Positions 47,214-56,690 of a stretch of DNA of 64,000 nt are shown here, one piece after another. Within the stretch, counting starts at the first letter, position 1, and every line of letters starts with the position of its first letter. The stretch comes from Acidihalobacter prosperus (GTDB lineage: Bacteria > Pseudomonadota > Gammaproteobacteria > DSM-5130 > Acidihalobacteraceae), in contig NZ_JQSG02000003.1 in assembly GCF_000754095.2 (NCBI RefSeq), forward strand, positions 423,397 through 487,396. The letters are read 5' to 3'. The position numbers and the translations under genes were made by a program. The notes under the pieces were generated by a model, which searched no databases, was not told the DNA's origin, and was given only the letters and a program-made list of their open reading frames with translations.

Positions 47214-47310
47214 GCTTGATGAAATCAGCCCCCATCCCGCGCCATTGCTACACTTCTGTTAATCTGAGCAATTCTTGAACAGGCTTTTATCCTGTTAAAA
47301 AACAAATACT

Positions 47311-47338
47311 TAAAAATATGCCGCCGGATATGGCGGCA
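47311..47338 (-). terminator. Intrinsic terminator on the minus strand
   Basis: TGCCGCC (47319-47325) pairs with GGCGGCA (47332-47338) over a six-base loop. Read on the minus strand it is followed by TATTTTTAAG. It is placed to stop read-through from the pnt operon before priA, although it lies 230 bp after pntB. Confidence 0.65.
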
Positions 47339-47568
47339 ATGCTTGACATATTCACAAGCACTCGGATTCCGTCATTGGGATGTGTGTATAAGATCGTATC
47401 GATATTTACGATCCTGGCCATGAGCGCCCTCACGCACCTCTTTGATCGAATTGACGAATCGGCCAGCCGCCCAGGTACGGAGGAAGAATTATCGCCGCGC
47501 GTCCAGCGCCGATCGGCTGGACGCGCCCGCCCTGTCGCGGGCGGGACGCAAGGCGCGTCGACCGGTCG
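47339..47568. other. Gap between pntB and its terminator, with hairpins
   Basis: GCGTCCAGC (47499-47507) can pair with GCTGGACGC (47516-47524), and a second GC-rich hairpin covers about 47527-47545. These adjacent hairpins just after pntB may stop or protect the pnt transcript. TTGACA at 47343 is promoter-like on the plus strand but has no good -10. A plus-strand ORF of up to 84 codons here shows no convincing coding signal. Confidence 0.4.
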
Positions 47569-48954
47569 CTAGAGCGTCTTGACCGCCTGGATCAACTCGC
47601 CGATCGCCTTCTGTCCGTCGCCGTATAGCATGCGCGTATTGTCGGCATAGAACAGGGCGTTCTCCACTCCCGAAAACCCCGTGCCCTGACCCCGCTTGAT
47701 CACCACGACGTGCTTCGCCTTGTCCGCGTTGAGAATGGGCATGCCGTAGATCGGGCTGTCGGGGTTGCTGCGCGCCACGGGGTTGACCACGTCGTTGGCG
47801 CCGATCACCAGCGCGACGTCGGCATTGGCGAACTCGTTGTTGATCTCGTCGAGGTCGTAGATCAGGTCGTAGGGCACGCCGGCCTCGGCCAGCAGCACGT
47901 TCATGTGCCCCGGCATGCGCCCGGCCACTGGATGAATGGCGAACTTGACCGCCACGCCGCGCTCCATCAGCAGCTCGCACAGCTCCCACAGCTTGTGCTG
48001 CGCCTGCGCCACGGCCATGCCGTAGCCGGGCACCACGATCAGCTTGTCGGCATAGGCCATCATGATGCCGGCATCGCTGCCCTCGATCGGCTTGAGGCTG
48101 CCGTCGACGCTTTCCTCCGCCATGCCGGTGCCGGCGGCGCCGAAGTTGCTGAACAGCACATTGCGGATCGAGCGATTCATCGCCTTGGCCATGAGCTGGG
48201 TCAGCAGCGAACCTGCCGCACCGACCACGATGCCGGCGATCATCATCGCGGGATTGCCGAGCACGAAGCCCTCGAAACCCACGGCCAGCCCGGTGAGGGC
48301 GTTGTAGAGCGAAATCACCACCGGCATGTCTGCGCCGCCGATGGGCAGGGTAGTGAGCACGCCGAAGGCCAGCGCCAGCACAAAGAACAGGAACAGCAGC
48401 ACGCCGGCGTAATCGTTGCCCGAAAGCGCGACGATGGCGCCGAACAGCAAGGTGGCGCCGAACACGGCGAGATTCACCATCTGCTGCTGCGGATAGCGGA
48501 TCGCGCCCTTGAGCAGGCCCTGCAGCTTGGCGAAGGCCACCAGCGAGCCGGAAAAGGCCATGGTGCCGATCAGCGCGCCGATCACGGCGATGATCTGGAC
48601 CGGCAGCGTCATCGGCTCGTAGCGGATCAGCTCGACCGCCGCAATCGCGGCCGCGGCGCCGCCACCCATGCCGTTGTAGAGCGCGATCATCTGCGGCATG
48701 TCGGTCATCGCCACACGCTTGCCCCACCACCAAGCCAGCCCGCCGCCGAGACCGATGGCGAGGAACATCAGCAGGTAGTTGGCGACGCCATGCAGGTCCG
48801 GCGCGAAGAAGGTGACCACCACCGCCGCCAGCATGCCGACGCCGGCCCACAGGATGCCGCGCCGCGCCGTGACCGGCGAGCTCATCTGCTTGAGGCCGAC
48901 GATGAACAGGATCGCGGCGACGAAATAGGCGGCCTGAATGACGAAGTCCATCAT
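47569..48954 (-). CDS. pntB: NAD(P) transhydrogenase subunit beta
   Basis: A 461-residue protein. An N-terminal membrane domain of about nine helices is followed by the NADP(H)-binding domain III with the motif VPGYGMAVAQAQHKLWEL and VVNPVARSNPDSPIYGMPIL. It couples proton entry to NADPH formation with the two alpha subunits. The start MMDF at 48954 (or 48951) overlaps the stop of the preceding gene. Confidence 0.95.
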   Translation of the reverse strand: MMDFVIQAAYFVAAILFIVGLKQMSSPVTARRGILWAGVGMLAAVVVTFFAPDLHGVANYLLMFLAIGLGGGLAWWWGKRVAMTDMPQMIALYNGMGGGAAAAIAAVELIRYEPMTLPVQIIAVIGALIGTMAFSGSLVAFAKLQGLLKGAIRYPQQQMVNLAVFGATLLFGAIVALSGNDYAGVLLFLFFVLALAFGVLTTLPIGGADMPVVISLYNALTGLAVGFEGFVLGNPAMMIAGIVVGAAGSLLTQLMAKAMNRSIRNVLFSNFGAAGTGMAEESVDGSLKPIEGSDAGIMMAYADKLIVVPGYGMAVAQAQHKLWELCELLMERGVAVKFAIHPVAGRMPGHMNVLLAEAGVPYDLIYDLDEINNEFANADVALVIGANDVVNPVARSNPDSPIYGMPILNADKAKHVVVIKRGQGTGFSGVENALFYADNTRMLYGDGQKAIGELIQAVKTL

Positions 48955-49244
48955 TTGCCTCCCTTGCCGCTGGCCTTGAACATGTCGAGCATGCGCTCGG
49001 TCACGACGAAGCCGCCGACCACGTTGCCGGCGGCCAGCAGCACGCCGACGAAGCCGACGAACTGCTCCAGCCCGGTCTGCGCGTGGCCGAGCGCCACCAT
49101 GGCGCCGACCAGGACGATGCCGTGAATGAAATTGGAGCCCGACATCAGCGGCGTATGCAGAATCACCGGCACCTTGGAGATCACCTCGTAGCCGGTGAAG
49201 GCGGCGAGCATGAAGATGTACAGCGCGACGAATCCCTCGATCAT
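48951..49244 (-). CDS. pntAB: NAD(P) transhydrogenase subunit alpha, membrane part (alpha-2)
   Basis: A 97-residue membrane subunit with three helices (for example VALYIFMLAAFTGYEVISKVP). In this three-gene form of transhydrogenase the alpha subunit is split into a soluble part and this membrane part. It overlaps its neighbours on both sides by 4 bp, which supports one coupled operon. Confidence 0.93.
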   Translation of the reverse strand: MIEGFVALYIFMLAAFTGYEVISKVPVILHTPLMSGSNFIHGIVLVGAMVALGHAQTGLEQFVGFVGVLLAAGNVVGGFVVTERMLDMFKASGKGGK

Positions 49245-50380
49245 GGCTTGGCTCCCTCCACCAGCTCACGGGTGGGCTCGTGGGCGATCGCGCCGTCCCG
49301 CGTGAGCAGGCTCCTGGCGATCACCTCGTCCTCGAAATCCGGCTTGAGTTCGCCCTCCGCCAGCATCGGCTGCAGGAAGTTGAACAGGTTCTTGGCGTAC
49401 ATCTCGCTGGCGTGCAGCGGCACCTGGCTGGGAACGTTGAGCGGACCGTGCACGATCACCGCGCCGTGCCGGACCGTCTTGCCGGGCTGGGTCAGCGCGC
49501 AGTTGCCGCCGCCCTCGGCAGCCAGGTCGACGATCACCGCGCCGGGCTTCATGCCCTCGACCATCGCCTGCGAGATGATTTCCGGCGAAGGCCGGCCGGG
49601 AATCGCGGCGGTGCTGATGAGCACGTCGACCTTGGCGATGTGCGCGGCCAGCGCCTCCGCCTGCTGCGCCCTCTCCTCGTCGGTCAGTTCGCGCGCGTAG
49701 CCCCCCTCGCCCTCGGCCTTGATCGGCAGCTCGATGAACTTGGCACCCAGCGATTCGACCTGCTCACGCGCGGCGGCGCGCACGTCGTAACCCTGCACGA
49801 TGGCGCCCAGACGACGCGCGGTGGCGATGGCCTGCAGACCGGCCACGCCGGCACCGATCACCAGCACCGTGGCCGGGCGGATGGTGCCCGCGGCGGTGGT
49901 CAGCATCGGGAAGAAGCGGCAGGACAGGTCCGCGCCCATGATCGCGGCCTTGTAGCCGGCGACCGCCGCCTGCGAGGACAGCACGTCCATCGACTGCGCG
50001 CGCGAGATGCGCGGCACCTGCTCCATCGCGAAGCAGGTCAGCCGGCGGTCGCGCATCAGCGCGATCACCTCCGGATGGCGGTAGGCCATGACCGTGGCGA
50101 TCACTGTCGCGCCCTCGCGCAGCGCCTTGGCCTCCTTTTCGCTCGGGGCCTGCACCTTGAGCAGCAGGTCGGCCTCCTTGAGCAGGCCGGCCGCGGTGCC
50201 GACGATGCGCGCGCCGACCTCCTCGTAGGCCGCGTCGGGAAAGTGGGCATGCCCGCCGGCGCCTTTTTGCACCAGCACTTCGACGCCGAGGCCGCACAGG
50301 CGCCCGGCCGTGGCCGGATCCAGCGCCACCCGACGCTCGCCGGTTGCGGATTCCTTCGGTACGCCCAGCTTGATCGGCAT
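49241..50380 (-). CDS. pntA: NAD(P) transhydrogenase subunit alpha, NAD-binding part (alpha-1)
   Basis: A 379-residue soluble NAD(H)-binding subunit similar to alanine dehydrogenase. It has the N-terminal GVPKESATGERRVALDP, the Rossmann motif VLVIGAGVAGLQAIATARRLGA, and RPSPEIIS near the end. The ATG at 50380 has GGAGGTGA five bases upstream, a near-perfect ribosome binding site; the frame is open further upstream but that part is not used. Confidence 0.95.
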   Translation of the reverse strand: MPIKLGVPKESATGERRVALDPATAGRLCGLGVEVLVQKGAGGHAHFPDAAYEEVGARIVGTAAGLLKEADLLLKVQAPSEKEAKALREGATVIATVMAYRHPEVIALMRDRRLTCFAMEQVPRISRAQSMDVLSSQAAVAGYKAAIMGADLSCRFFPMLTTAAGTIRPATVLVIGAGVAGLQAIATARRLGAIVQGYDVRAAAREQVESLGAKFIELPIKAEGEGGYARELTDEERAQQAEALAAHIAKVDVLISTAAIPGRPSPEIISQAMVEGMKPGAVIVDLAAEGGGNCALTQPGKTVRHGAVIVHGPLNVPSQVPLHASEMYAKNLFNFLQPMLAEGELKPDFEDEVIARSLLTRDGAIAHEPTRELVEGAKP

Positions 50381-50517
50381 CGCGGTCACCTCCGTGCGGA
50401 TGAGGCTAGCGCCCCGTGGAATGGATTTCATGGTAGCCGATAACCCCAGGCGATAGAAACGCCGGCTCCGCGTTTGCAAGTCGCGCGCCGCCGTGTCTTA
50501 ATGCGCCCAGCGCCTGC

Positions 50518-51123
50518 ATGGATTTCAAGGAGACCGTGGTGGGCATGGATCTCGACCAGAGGGTTCTTCGCACCGATGCGGCGGGCATGCCGCTCGAGTG
50601 GATCGGCTATCAGGACGCCGTGCGCCTGTACCACGCCGGCCAGGTCGCCTACAGCTGCGGCAGCCTGCTCTACACCCTGCACGGCGGCGTCAACAGCCGT
50701 ACCGGCCGCCGCAGCCAGGTAGCGGTCCACGCCATCGTCGCCACCGTCGGCGCACGCCGCCGCGCGGCCATGCATTACACCCCCCCGCTCAACAACAACG
50801 CCCTGTTCCGCCGCGACGGCTATCTCTGCCTCTATTGCGGCACGCGCTTCTCCGCACGCGACCTCTCCCGCGACCACGTGCGCCCGCTCAGCCAGGGCGG
50901 ACAGGACCACTGGAACAACGTTGTCGCCGCCTGCAAGCGCTGCAACCACCACAAGGCCGCGCGCACGCCGGAGGAAGCCGGCATGCAGCTCCTGGCCGTA
51001 CCCTTCACGCCGACCCACGTCGAATACGTCTACCTGCAGGGCAAGCGCGTGCTCGCCGACCAGATGGCCTTCCTGCGCGCGCACTTCCCGCGCAGCAGCC
51101 CGCTGCACCAGCGCATGAGCTGA
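50518..51123 (+). CDS. HNH endonuclease-family protein
   Basis: A protein of about 201 residues. The C-terminal half holds a zinc-linked HNH domain: CLYCG, the HNH-core LSRDHVRPLSQGGQDHWNNVV, and CKRCNHHK. The N-terminal region matches the conserved part of bacterial stand-alone HNH proteins (DAVRLYHAGQVAYSCG). Starts at 50518 (ATG), 50539 (GTG, after AAGGAG) or 50545 are all possible. Function could be DNA repair or restriction; there is no methylase or helicase beside it. Confidence 0.8.
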   Translation: MDFKETVVGMDLDQRVLRTDAAGMPLEWIGYQDAVRLYHAGQVAYSCGSLLYTLHGGVNSRTGRRSQVAVHAIVATVGARRRAAMHYTPPLNNNALFRRDGYLCLYCGTRFSARDLSRDHVRPLSQGGQDHWNNVVAACKRCNHHKAARTPEEAGMQLLAVPFTPTHVEYVYLQGKRVLADQMAFLRAHFPRSSPLHQRMS

Positions 51124-51205
51124 TTCGCCGCCCGGCGCGGCGACGGGCTTGGGAAACCGCGCGCGATCCACCACAATGCGGCGATCGCCCCAGCGGAACC
51201 GCGTC

Positions 51206-52315
51206 ATGCATTACCAAAGCGAAAGCCACTACGCACACGGCCGCCCCGCCCGGCTCGGCGTGCTGCTCACCAACCTCGGCACGCCGGACGCGCCCACGCC
51301 GGCGGCCCTGCGCCGCTACCTGCGCGAATTCCTGTGGGACCCGCGCGTGGTCGAATTCCCGCGCCTGCCCTGGTGGCTGATCCTCAACGGGGTGATCCTC
51401 AACATCCGCCCCAAGCGCTCGGCGCACGCCTACGCCAAGGTGTGGACCGCCGAGGGCTCGCCCCTGCTGGTGCACAGCCGCGCCCAGGCCGCCGGCTTGC
51501 AACAGCGGCTCGCGGCCGCCTGCACGGGACCGGTGTCGATCGCCCTGGCGATGCGCTACGGCACGCCGTCGATCGAGGCCGGGCTGCGCGAGCTGCGCGA
51601 GGCCGGCGCCGAGCGCCTACTGGTGCTGCCGCTCTACCCGCAATACTCGGGCTCGACCACCGGCTCGACCTTCGACGCCGTCGCCGAGGTACTGCGCCGC
51701 TGGCGCTGGGTGCCGGAACTGCGCTTCGTCAATCACTACCACGACGAGCCCGCCTACATCGCCGCCATGGCCGCGCGCATCCGCGCGCACTGGGCCGAGC
51801 ATGGGCGCGGCGAACACCTGCTGTTCTCCTTTCACGGCGTGCCCAGACGCTACCTGCTCGCCGGCGACCCCTACCACTGTCATTGCCAGAAGACCGCACG
51901 CCTGCTCGCCGAGGCGCTGGAACTCGACGACGACGGCTGGACGATTGGATTCCAGTCGCGCTTCGGCCGCGAGGAATGGCTCAAACCCTATGTCGACGGA
52001 CTGCTCAAGGGCTGGCCGGGCGAGGGGCGGCGCAGCGTGGACGTGTTCTGCCCCGGTTTCGCCGCGGACTGCCTGGAGACGCTGGAGGAGATCGCGATGC
52101 AGAACCGCGAGCTGTTCGTCGCCGCGGGCGGGCAGCACTACGCCTACATTCCCGCGCTCAACGACCAGCTCGAACACCTCGACGCACTGGCCGCGCTTGC
52201 GCTGCGCCACGCCGCCGGCTGGCCGGAAACCAACCCGGATTGGGACGGCCGGCAGGTTTCGGCGGCCGAGGAAGCCGCGCGCCAGCGCGCGTTGGCGCTG
52301 GGCGCGCAGGCCTGA
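51206..52315 (+). CDS. hemH: Ferrochelatase
   Basis: A 369-residue enzyme that inserts Fe(II) into protoporphyrin IX to make protoheme, at the membrane surface. It has the family start GVLLTNLGTPDAPTP, catalytic His in LLFSFHGVPRRYLLAGDPYHCHC, and GFQSRFGREEWLKPY. The ATG at 51206 starts at the homologous region; the longer frame from 51149 adds an unconserved extension. A monoheme cytochrome is also encoded in the window (5726-7036). Confidence 0.93.
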   Translation: MHYQSESHYAHGRPARLGVLLTNLGTPDAPTPAALRRYLREFLWDPRVVEFPRLPWWLILNGVILNIRPKRSAHAYAKVWTAEGSPLLVHSRAQAAGLQQRLAAACTGPVSIALAMRYGTPSIEAGLRELREAGAERLLVLPLYPQYSGSTTGSTFDAVAEVLRRWRWVPELRFVNHYHDEPAYIAAMAARIRAHWAEHGRGEHLLFSFHGVPRRYLLAGDPYHCHCQKTARLLAEALELDDDGWTIGFQSRFGREEWLKPYVDGLLKGWPGEGRRSVDVFCPGFAADCLETLEEIAMQNRELFVAAGGQHYAYIPALNDQLEHLDALAALALRHAAGWPETNPDWDGRQVSAAEEAARQRALALGAQA

Positions 52316-52378
52316 GTCCGGCGCGCATCCCCCCAACGGCAAGGCGCACCCCCACCACCGGCCCCGCATGGAGTCAGC

Positions 52379-52843
52379 ATGACACGGCAACCCGTCCACA
52401 CCCGGCAGGCCACCCTCGCAGACCTCGACGCCCTCGCTCCGCTGTTCGACGCCTACCGGCAGTTCTACGGCCGCCCGGGCGACCTCGAAGCGGCGCGCGC
52501 CTTTCTGCTGGCGCGCTTCGAGCATGGCGAATCGACCGTCTTCCTGGCCGAGGTCGACGGCGAGCCGGCGGGCTTCGCCCAGCTCTATCCGGGGTTTTCA
52601 TCCGTCGGGCTGGCGCGCACCTTCCTGCTCAACGACCTCTTCGTCGCACCGGATCGCCGTCGACGCGGCGTGGCCTCCGGTCTGCTCAGAGCCGCCGAGG
52701 CCTATGCGCGCAGGCTGAGCGCCGCGCGCCTGACCCTTTCGACGGCGCTGGACAACACGGCGGCGCAGACGCTTTACGCGGCCCTCGGCTGGCAGCGCGA
52801 CGCGCACTTCCAGGTCTACCACCTCGCTCTGGCGGGCGCCTAG
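52379..52843 (+). CDS. GNAT-family N-acetyltransferase
   Basis: A 154-residue GNAT protein. The acetyl-CoA site reads LFVAPDRRRRGVASGLL, with C-terminal LYAALGWQRDAHFQVYHL. The start is ATG at 52379 with weak ribosome binding signals. It may be co-transcribed with hemH, 63 bp upstream. Substrate unknown. Its stop overlaps the convergent dehydrogenase gene by 4 bp. Confidence 0.85.
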   Translation: MTRQPVHTRQATLADLDALAPLFDAYRQFYGRPGDLEAARAFLLARFEHGESTVFLAEVDGEPAGFAQLYPGFSSVGLARTFLLNDLFVAPDRRRRGVASGLLRAAEAYARRLSAARLTLSTALDNTAAQTLYAALGWQRDAHFQVYHLALAGA

Positions 52844-53712
52844 GCGCGGCCCGCAGGCGGGTCCATCGTCGCCGCCAGCGCCGAATAGTCGGCCTCGGCG
52901 AGGCCCTGCGCGACGCCGGCCTCGAGCAGCCGGGCGATGGCCGCCAGCACGCCGGTATCCAGGCCGTCGGCCTCGGCCGCCTCGCGGCACAGGCGCACGT
53001 CCTTGAGCAGGTGCTTGAGCGGAAAGTTCGGCCCGGCGTAGTCGCCGGACAGCATGCGGTCGAGCTTCTTGTCGAAGGTCGGCGCATACAGCGCGCTGTC
53101 GCGCAGGATGCCCATGAAGGTCTCCACCGGCACGCCCTCGCGGCGCACCAGCCCGAGGCTCAGCGCGAAGCCGCTGGTCAGCGCGGCGATGAGCTGGTTC
53201 AGCGCCAGCTTGAGCGCCGCCGCCTGGCCCACCGGGCCGACCAGCACCGGCTCGGGACCGCAGTCGCGCAGCCAGGGCAGGCAGCGCGCGAAGCTCGCCT
53301 CGTCGCCGCCCGCCATCACCAGCAGCGTGCCCTTGGCCGCCTCGGGGCGGCTGCCGAGCACCGGCGCCTCCAGATAGCCGACGCCGGCGTCCGCCAGCCG
53401 CGCCGCGAGCGCGCGGCTTTCCTGCGGCGCGATGGTGCCCATCTGCACCAACACCTTGCCGGCGAGCGCGGGCAGCACGCTGGGAACGGCGAGCACCGCG
53501 TCGATCGCGCCGGCGTCGCTCAGCGTCGTCAGCGCCGCCTCCGCCCCGGCGAGCGCCTCGGGCAGTGCCGCGCAGGCCTCCACTCCGTCGCCGGCGATCT
53601 CCGCGGCGCGCGCGTGCGTACGGTTCCACACGCGCACACTGTGGCCGCATTGTGCGAGCCGGCGTGCCAGCGGCGCGCCCATCAGTCCGGTGCCGAGCAG
53701 GGCGAGCTGCAT
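52840..53712 (-). CDS. Beta-hydroxyacid dehydrogenase (HIBADH/GLYR family)
   Basis: A 290-residue NAD(P)-dependent enzyme. It has the Rossmann start LALLGTGLMGAPLARRLAQ, the substrate motif EAPVLGSRPEAAKGTLLVMAGG, and the catalytic Lys region VGQAAALKLALNQLIAALT. The pattern with LGSRPEAAKG resembles glyoxylate/succinic semialdehyde reductases. It is 18 bp from the phosphofructokinase gene on the same strand. Confidence 0.85.
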   Translation of the reverse strand: MQLALLGTGLMGAPLARRLAQCGHSVRVWNRTHARAAEIAGDGVEACAALPEALAGAEAALTTLSDAGAIDAVLAVPSVLPALAGKVLVQMGTIAPQESRALAARLADAGVGYLEAPVLGSRPEAAKGTLLVMAGGDEASFARCLPWLRDCGPEPVLVGPVGQAAALKLALNQLIAALTSGFALSLGLVRREGVPVETFMGILRDSALYAPTFDKKLDRMLSGDYAGPNFPLKHLLKDVRLCREAAEADGLDTGVLAAIARLLEAGVAQGLAEADYSALAATMDPPAGRA

Positions 53713-53730
53713 GTCGTGTTCCTTGGGCGT

Positions 53731-54990
53731 TCAGTCCAGCGTGAAGTCCGGCAGGCGTCGCGGCGCGAGTTCGAGGCGCAACGCGGGATAGTCGGGGATG
53801 CCGTCGCGAAACGGCGGGTAGTCCTCGCCCTCGATCAGCGGGCGCAGGTGGCGGCGGGCGGCCTCGGTGATACCGAAGCCTTCCGCATCGATGAAGGCGG
53901 CGGGGACCGTGCATTCGACGTCCGCGACCGTGGCCAGCGGCACCGAATCGGTCTCCCAGCGATAGGGCGCGTCGCTCAGGCGGCGCAGCGTGATCATGCG
54001 TCCGTGCTCCCCGGCGGCGAGCAGCTCCACGGCCGCGCGGCCGCAGGCATAGGCCTGTTCCAGGTCGGTGCGCGAGGCGATGTGCCGCGCCGAGCGCTGC
54101 AGGTAGTCGGCCACCGCCCAGTGCGTGCGGTAGCCAAGCTGCTGCTTGATGCGCCCCGCGAGCCCGGCCGCCACGCCGCCGAGCTGTATCCAGGCGTACA
54201 CCGGGCTGTCCGCGCTGATCGACAGGAACTGCCCCTCGGCGTCCTTGAGGCCCTCGCTGGCGACGATCACACAGTAGCCATGCGATGTCACTCGGGCGCG
54301 CACCGCGGCCAGGAAGGTCGCCTCGTCGAAGGCGCGTTCGGCGAACAGCAGCAGCAGCGGCAGCTCGCCCGGCGCGCGCTCGGCCAGGCCGCCGGCGGCC
54401 GCCAGCCAGCCGGCATGCCGCCCCATCACCTCCAAGATGAAGACCTTGGTCGAGCTGCCGGCCATCGAGGCCACGTCGTGCGCCGCCTCGCGCGCCGACA
54501 CCGCCACGTACTTCGCCGCCGAACCGAACCCGGGGCTGGTGTCCGTATCGGCCAGGTCGTTGTCGATGGTCTTGGGCACGCCCATGACCTTGAGCGGATA
54601 GCCCAGCGACTCGCCCACGCGCAGCAGGCGCTCGGCCGTGAGCATCGAACCGCCGCCGCCGTTGTAGAGGAAGTAGCCGATATCGTGCGCCGCGAAGACC
54701 TCGATCAGGCGCTCGTACTGATGCCGATGGGTGGCGATGTCCTGCAGATCGTAGCGGCACGAACCGAAGGCGCCGCCGGGCAGGTGGCGCAGCGCGGCGA
54801 TGGCCGCATCGCTCTGCGCGTCCAGATCGTAGAGCTGCTCGGTCAGCGCGCCGACGATGCCGTCGCGGGCCGCGAACACCTTGCCGAAGCGTTCGGGCCG
54901 CGCCCGCGCCGCCTCGATCACGCCGCAAGCGGACGCATTGATCACCGCGGTCATGCCACCCGATTGCGCATACAACAGATTCGCGGTCAT
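53731..54990 (-). CDS. PPi-type 6-phosphofructokinase homologue with altered glycine-rich motif
   Basis: A 419-residue member of the PfkA-type fold. [18 protein letters not shown] at about residues 140-160 carries the Lys that marks PPi-dependent enzymes (ATP forms have PGTIDND). The usual phosphate motif, GGDGS, GGDDS or GGNDS, is replaced by [10 protein letters not shown], losing the acidic Mg-binding or specificity residue(s). It may therefore have changed catalysis or another substrate. It is divergent from class I fructose-1,6-bisphosphatase, 164 bp away, a pairing that fits reversible sugar phosphate exchange in autotrophs. Confidence 0.82.
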   Translation of the reverse strand: MTANLLYAQSGGMTAVINASACGVIEAARARPERFGKVFAARDGIVGALTEQLYDLDAQSDAAIAALRHLPGGAFGSCRYDLQDIATHRHQYERLIEVFAAHDIGYFLYNGGGGSMLTAERLLRVGESLGYPLKVMGVPKTIDNDLADTDTSPGFGSAAKYVAVSAREAAHDVASMAGSSTKVFILEVMGRHAGWLAAAGGLAERAPGELPLLLLFAERAFDEATFLAAVRARVTSHGYCVIVASEGLKDAEGQFLSISADSPVYAWIQLGGVAAGLAGRIKQQLGYRTHWAVADYLQRSARHIASRTDLEQAYACGRAAVELLAAGEHGRMITLRRLSDAPYRWETDSVPLATVADVECTVPAAFIDAEGFGITEAARRHLRPLIEGEDYPPFRDGIPDYPALRLELAPRRLPDFTLD

Positions 54991-55154
54991 CGGCCTTCCC
55001 TGTGTCGCTCGTCCGGTTGCAAACCGGGCGCATTAAACGCCGTGCGGCGGCCCGCGTCCACCCGGCGGAGGGGGTAGGCCGGCTTTTCTGTTATCATCCG
55101 GCCGTTTGCCCCACCGGCCGTGGGGCCAGATTTCCATCCGACGGGGCAACCTTC

Positions 55155-56171
55155 ATGTTACAGAACCTCACCACCATCACCCAGTTCATCATCGAGGAGC
55201 AGCGCAAGTCGCATGCCGCCACCGGCGACTTCACCGGACTGCTCAACGATATCGTGACCGCCTGCAAGGTCATCTCCAACGGCGTCGACAAGGGCGAGCT
55301 GATCGGCGTGCTCGGCAGCGCCGAGTCGGAGAACGTGCAGGGCGAAACGCAGAAGAAGATGGACATCATCTCCAACGACGTGATGCTCAAGTCCAACGAG
55401 TGGGCCGGCCACCTCGCCGCCATGGGCTCCGAGGAGATGGACGACATCTACCCGATCCCGGAAGGCTACCCGCGCGGCAAGTACCTGCTGGTGTTCGACC
55501 CGCTGGACGGCTCCTCCAACATGGACGTGAACGTCTCCGTCGGCACCATCTTTTCGATCCTGCGCGCGCCCGAGGGCGTGGACAAGCCCACCGCCGCCGA
55601 CTTCCTGCAGCCGGGCACCACCCAGGTCTGCGCCGGCTACGCGCTCTACGGGCCGTCCACCATGATGGTGCTGACCACCGGCCAGGGCGTGAACGGCTTC
55701 ACCCTGGACAAGGACATCGGCGAGTTCATCCTCACCCACCGCAACATGACCATCCCGGCCGACACCGGCGAGTTCGCCATCAACATGTCGAACTACCGCC
55801 ACTGGGAGCCGCCGGTCCGCCGCTACATCGACGAATGCGTGCAGGGCAAGACCGGCCCCCGCGGCCGCGACTTCAACATGCGCTGGGTCGCCTCCATGGT
55901 CGCCGAAGTGCACCGCATCCTCACCCGCGGCGGCATCTTCATGTACCCCATCGACGAAAAGCTCAAGTCCAAGGGCCAGGGCGGCAAGCTGCGCCTGATG
56001 TACGAAGCCAACCCGATGAGCTTCATCGTCGAGCAGGCCGGCGGCATGAGCTCCACCGGCCGCGAGCGCATCCTCGACCTCCAGCCCAACGACCTGCACC
56101 AGCGCGTGCCGGTCATCCTCGGCTCCAAAAACGAGGTCGAGCGCGTGGTCGGATATCACAGCGAAGGCTGA
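55155..56171 (+). CDS. fbp: Class I fructose-1,6-bisphosphatase
   Basis: A 338-residue enzyme that hydrolyses fructose-1,6-bisphosphate to fructose-6-phosphate, for gluconeogenesis or the Calvin cycle. It has the metal-binding motif [22 protein letters not shown] and [15 protein letters not shown]. Length is normal. The ATG at 55155 is chosen since similarity starts there; the ribosome binding site is weak. A 7-bp hairpin lies in the leader (55108-55126). An intrinsic terminator follows at 56211-56240. Confidence 0.95.
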   Translation: MLQNLTTITQFIIEEQRKSHAATGDFTGLLNDIVTACKVISNGVDKGELIGVLGSAESENVQGETQKKMDIISNDVMLKSNEWAGHLAAMGSEEMDDIYPIPEGYPRGKYLLVFDPLDGSSNMDVNVSVGTIFSILRAPEGVDKPTAADFLQPGTTQVCAGYALYGPSTMMVLTTGQGVNGFTLDKDIGEFILTHRNMTIPADTGEFAINMSNYRHWEPPVRRYIDECVQGKTGPRGRDFNMRWVASMVAEVHRILTRGGIFMYPIDEKLKSKGQGGKLRLMYEANPMSFIVEQAGGMSSTGRERILDLQPNDLHQRVPVILGSKNEVERVVGYHSEG

Positions 56172-56210
56172 GCCTTCGCCTGCCGGCGACTGCCGGCAAC
56201 GCAACATCGA

Positions 56211-56240
56211 ACGCCGGGCCTCGCGCCCGGCGTTTTTGTT
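56211..56240 (+). terminator. Intrinsic terminator of fbp
   Basis: ACGCCGGGC (56211-56219) and GCCCGGCGT (56225-56233) form a 9-bp stem with a five-base loop, followed by TTTTGTTT. It lies 40 bp after the fbp stop on the plus strand. Confidence 0.85.
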
Positions 56241-56323
56241 TGCGGTGTGAAAATTGGGCCGACATATCTCGACATGCACGATCGTTTGTGGTTTGCAGAG
56301 CCGTTAGTCGGAACGGCGGGATG

Positions 56324-56368
56324 GTTTCACACGCCTTGAGCGCTTCCCGCGCAGTTAGTGGGAAGCGG
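56324..56368 (+). repeat. 45-nt direct repeat, copy A
   Basis: It starts GTTTCACACGCCTTGAGC and contains the hairpin CGCTTCCC-N11-GGGAAGCG. Copy B at 58716-58760 has the same sequence with two mismatches in the same orientation. A partial unit, GTTAGTCGGAACGGCGG, lies about 51 bp before the matching part, so copies may once have been tandem with a period near 52 bp. The TolC-like fragment ends inside this repeat. Confidence 0.85.
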
Positions 56369-56666
56369 CGGCGCGCAGCGATGCCCAGGCCGCGGCCGTC
56401 TGTGGGTTGTGCTGCAATGCCCAGGCTGTTAAGGCCGGCAACGAGCGCAGCCGGGCGATCATTCCAGGAATGGGGGGAGTAGCTGACGGCGCTACTGGTA
56501 GGTTCGCACGGTTGGCGTTGTAATGACCTTGCTCGGGTTCCAGAGCCTGCGTATCCCAGGGATCAGCACTATAGCCGTAGGCAGAAACTCCCCCTGAATC
56601 TGCCTGAGCGATGCTGATACCACTCAAGATAAGTGCCAGGAATACGAATGATGGAAAAGTGCGCAT
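56355..56666 (-). pseudogene. N-terminal fragment of TolC-like outer membrane efflux protein
   Basis: The minus-strand ORF begins with a signal peptide (FPSFVFLALILSGISIAQA) and, after a variable region, reads LTAWALQHNPQTAAAWASLRAAA. That is the first helix pattern of outer membrane efflux proteins (L-x-x-A-L-x-x-N-P-x-x-x-A). It then stops within direct repeat A, after about 100 residues where the family has 400 or more. An in-frame start at 56690 is also possible. I read it as the truncated remnant of the outer membrane component of a type I exporter, cut off at the repeat. Confidence 0.62.
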
Positions 56667-56690
56667 CTTACCGAATATCGTTGGGCGCAT

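Noticed and set aside
47111-47400. Chromosomal origin of replication
   Set aside because: Only one perfect DnaA box and two weak ones; the usual neighbours dnaA, rpmH and mnmG are missing, so only a regulatory DnaA cluster is claimed.
47318-47572. 84-codon plus-strand ORF between priA and pntB
   Set aside because: No ribosome binding site, its 3' half runs through two GC-rich hairpins, and the product looks like a frame of non-coding sequence.
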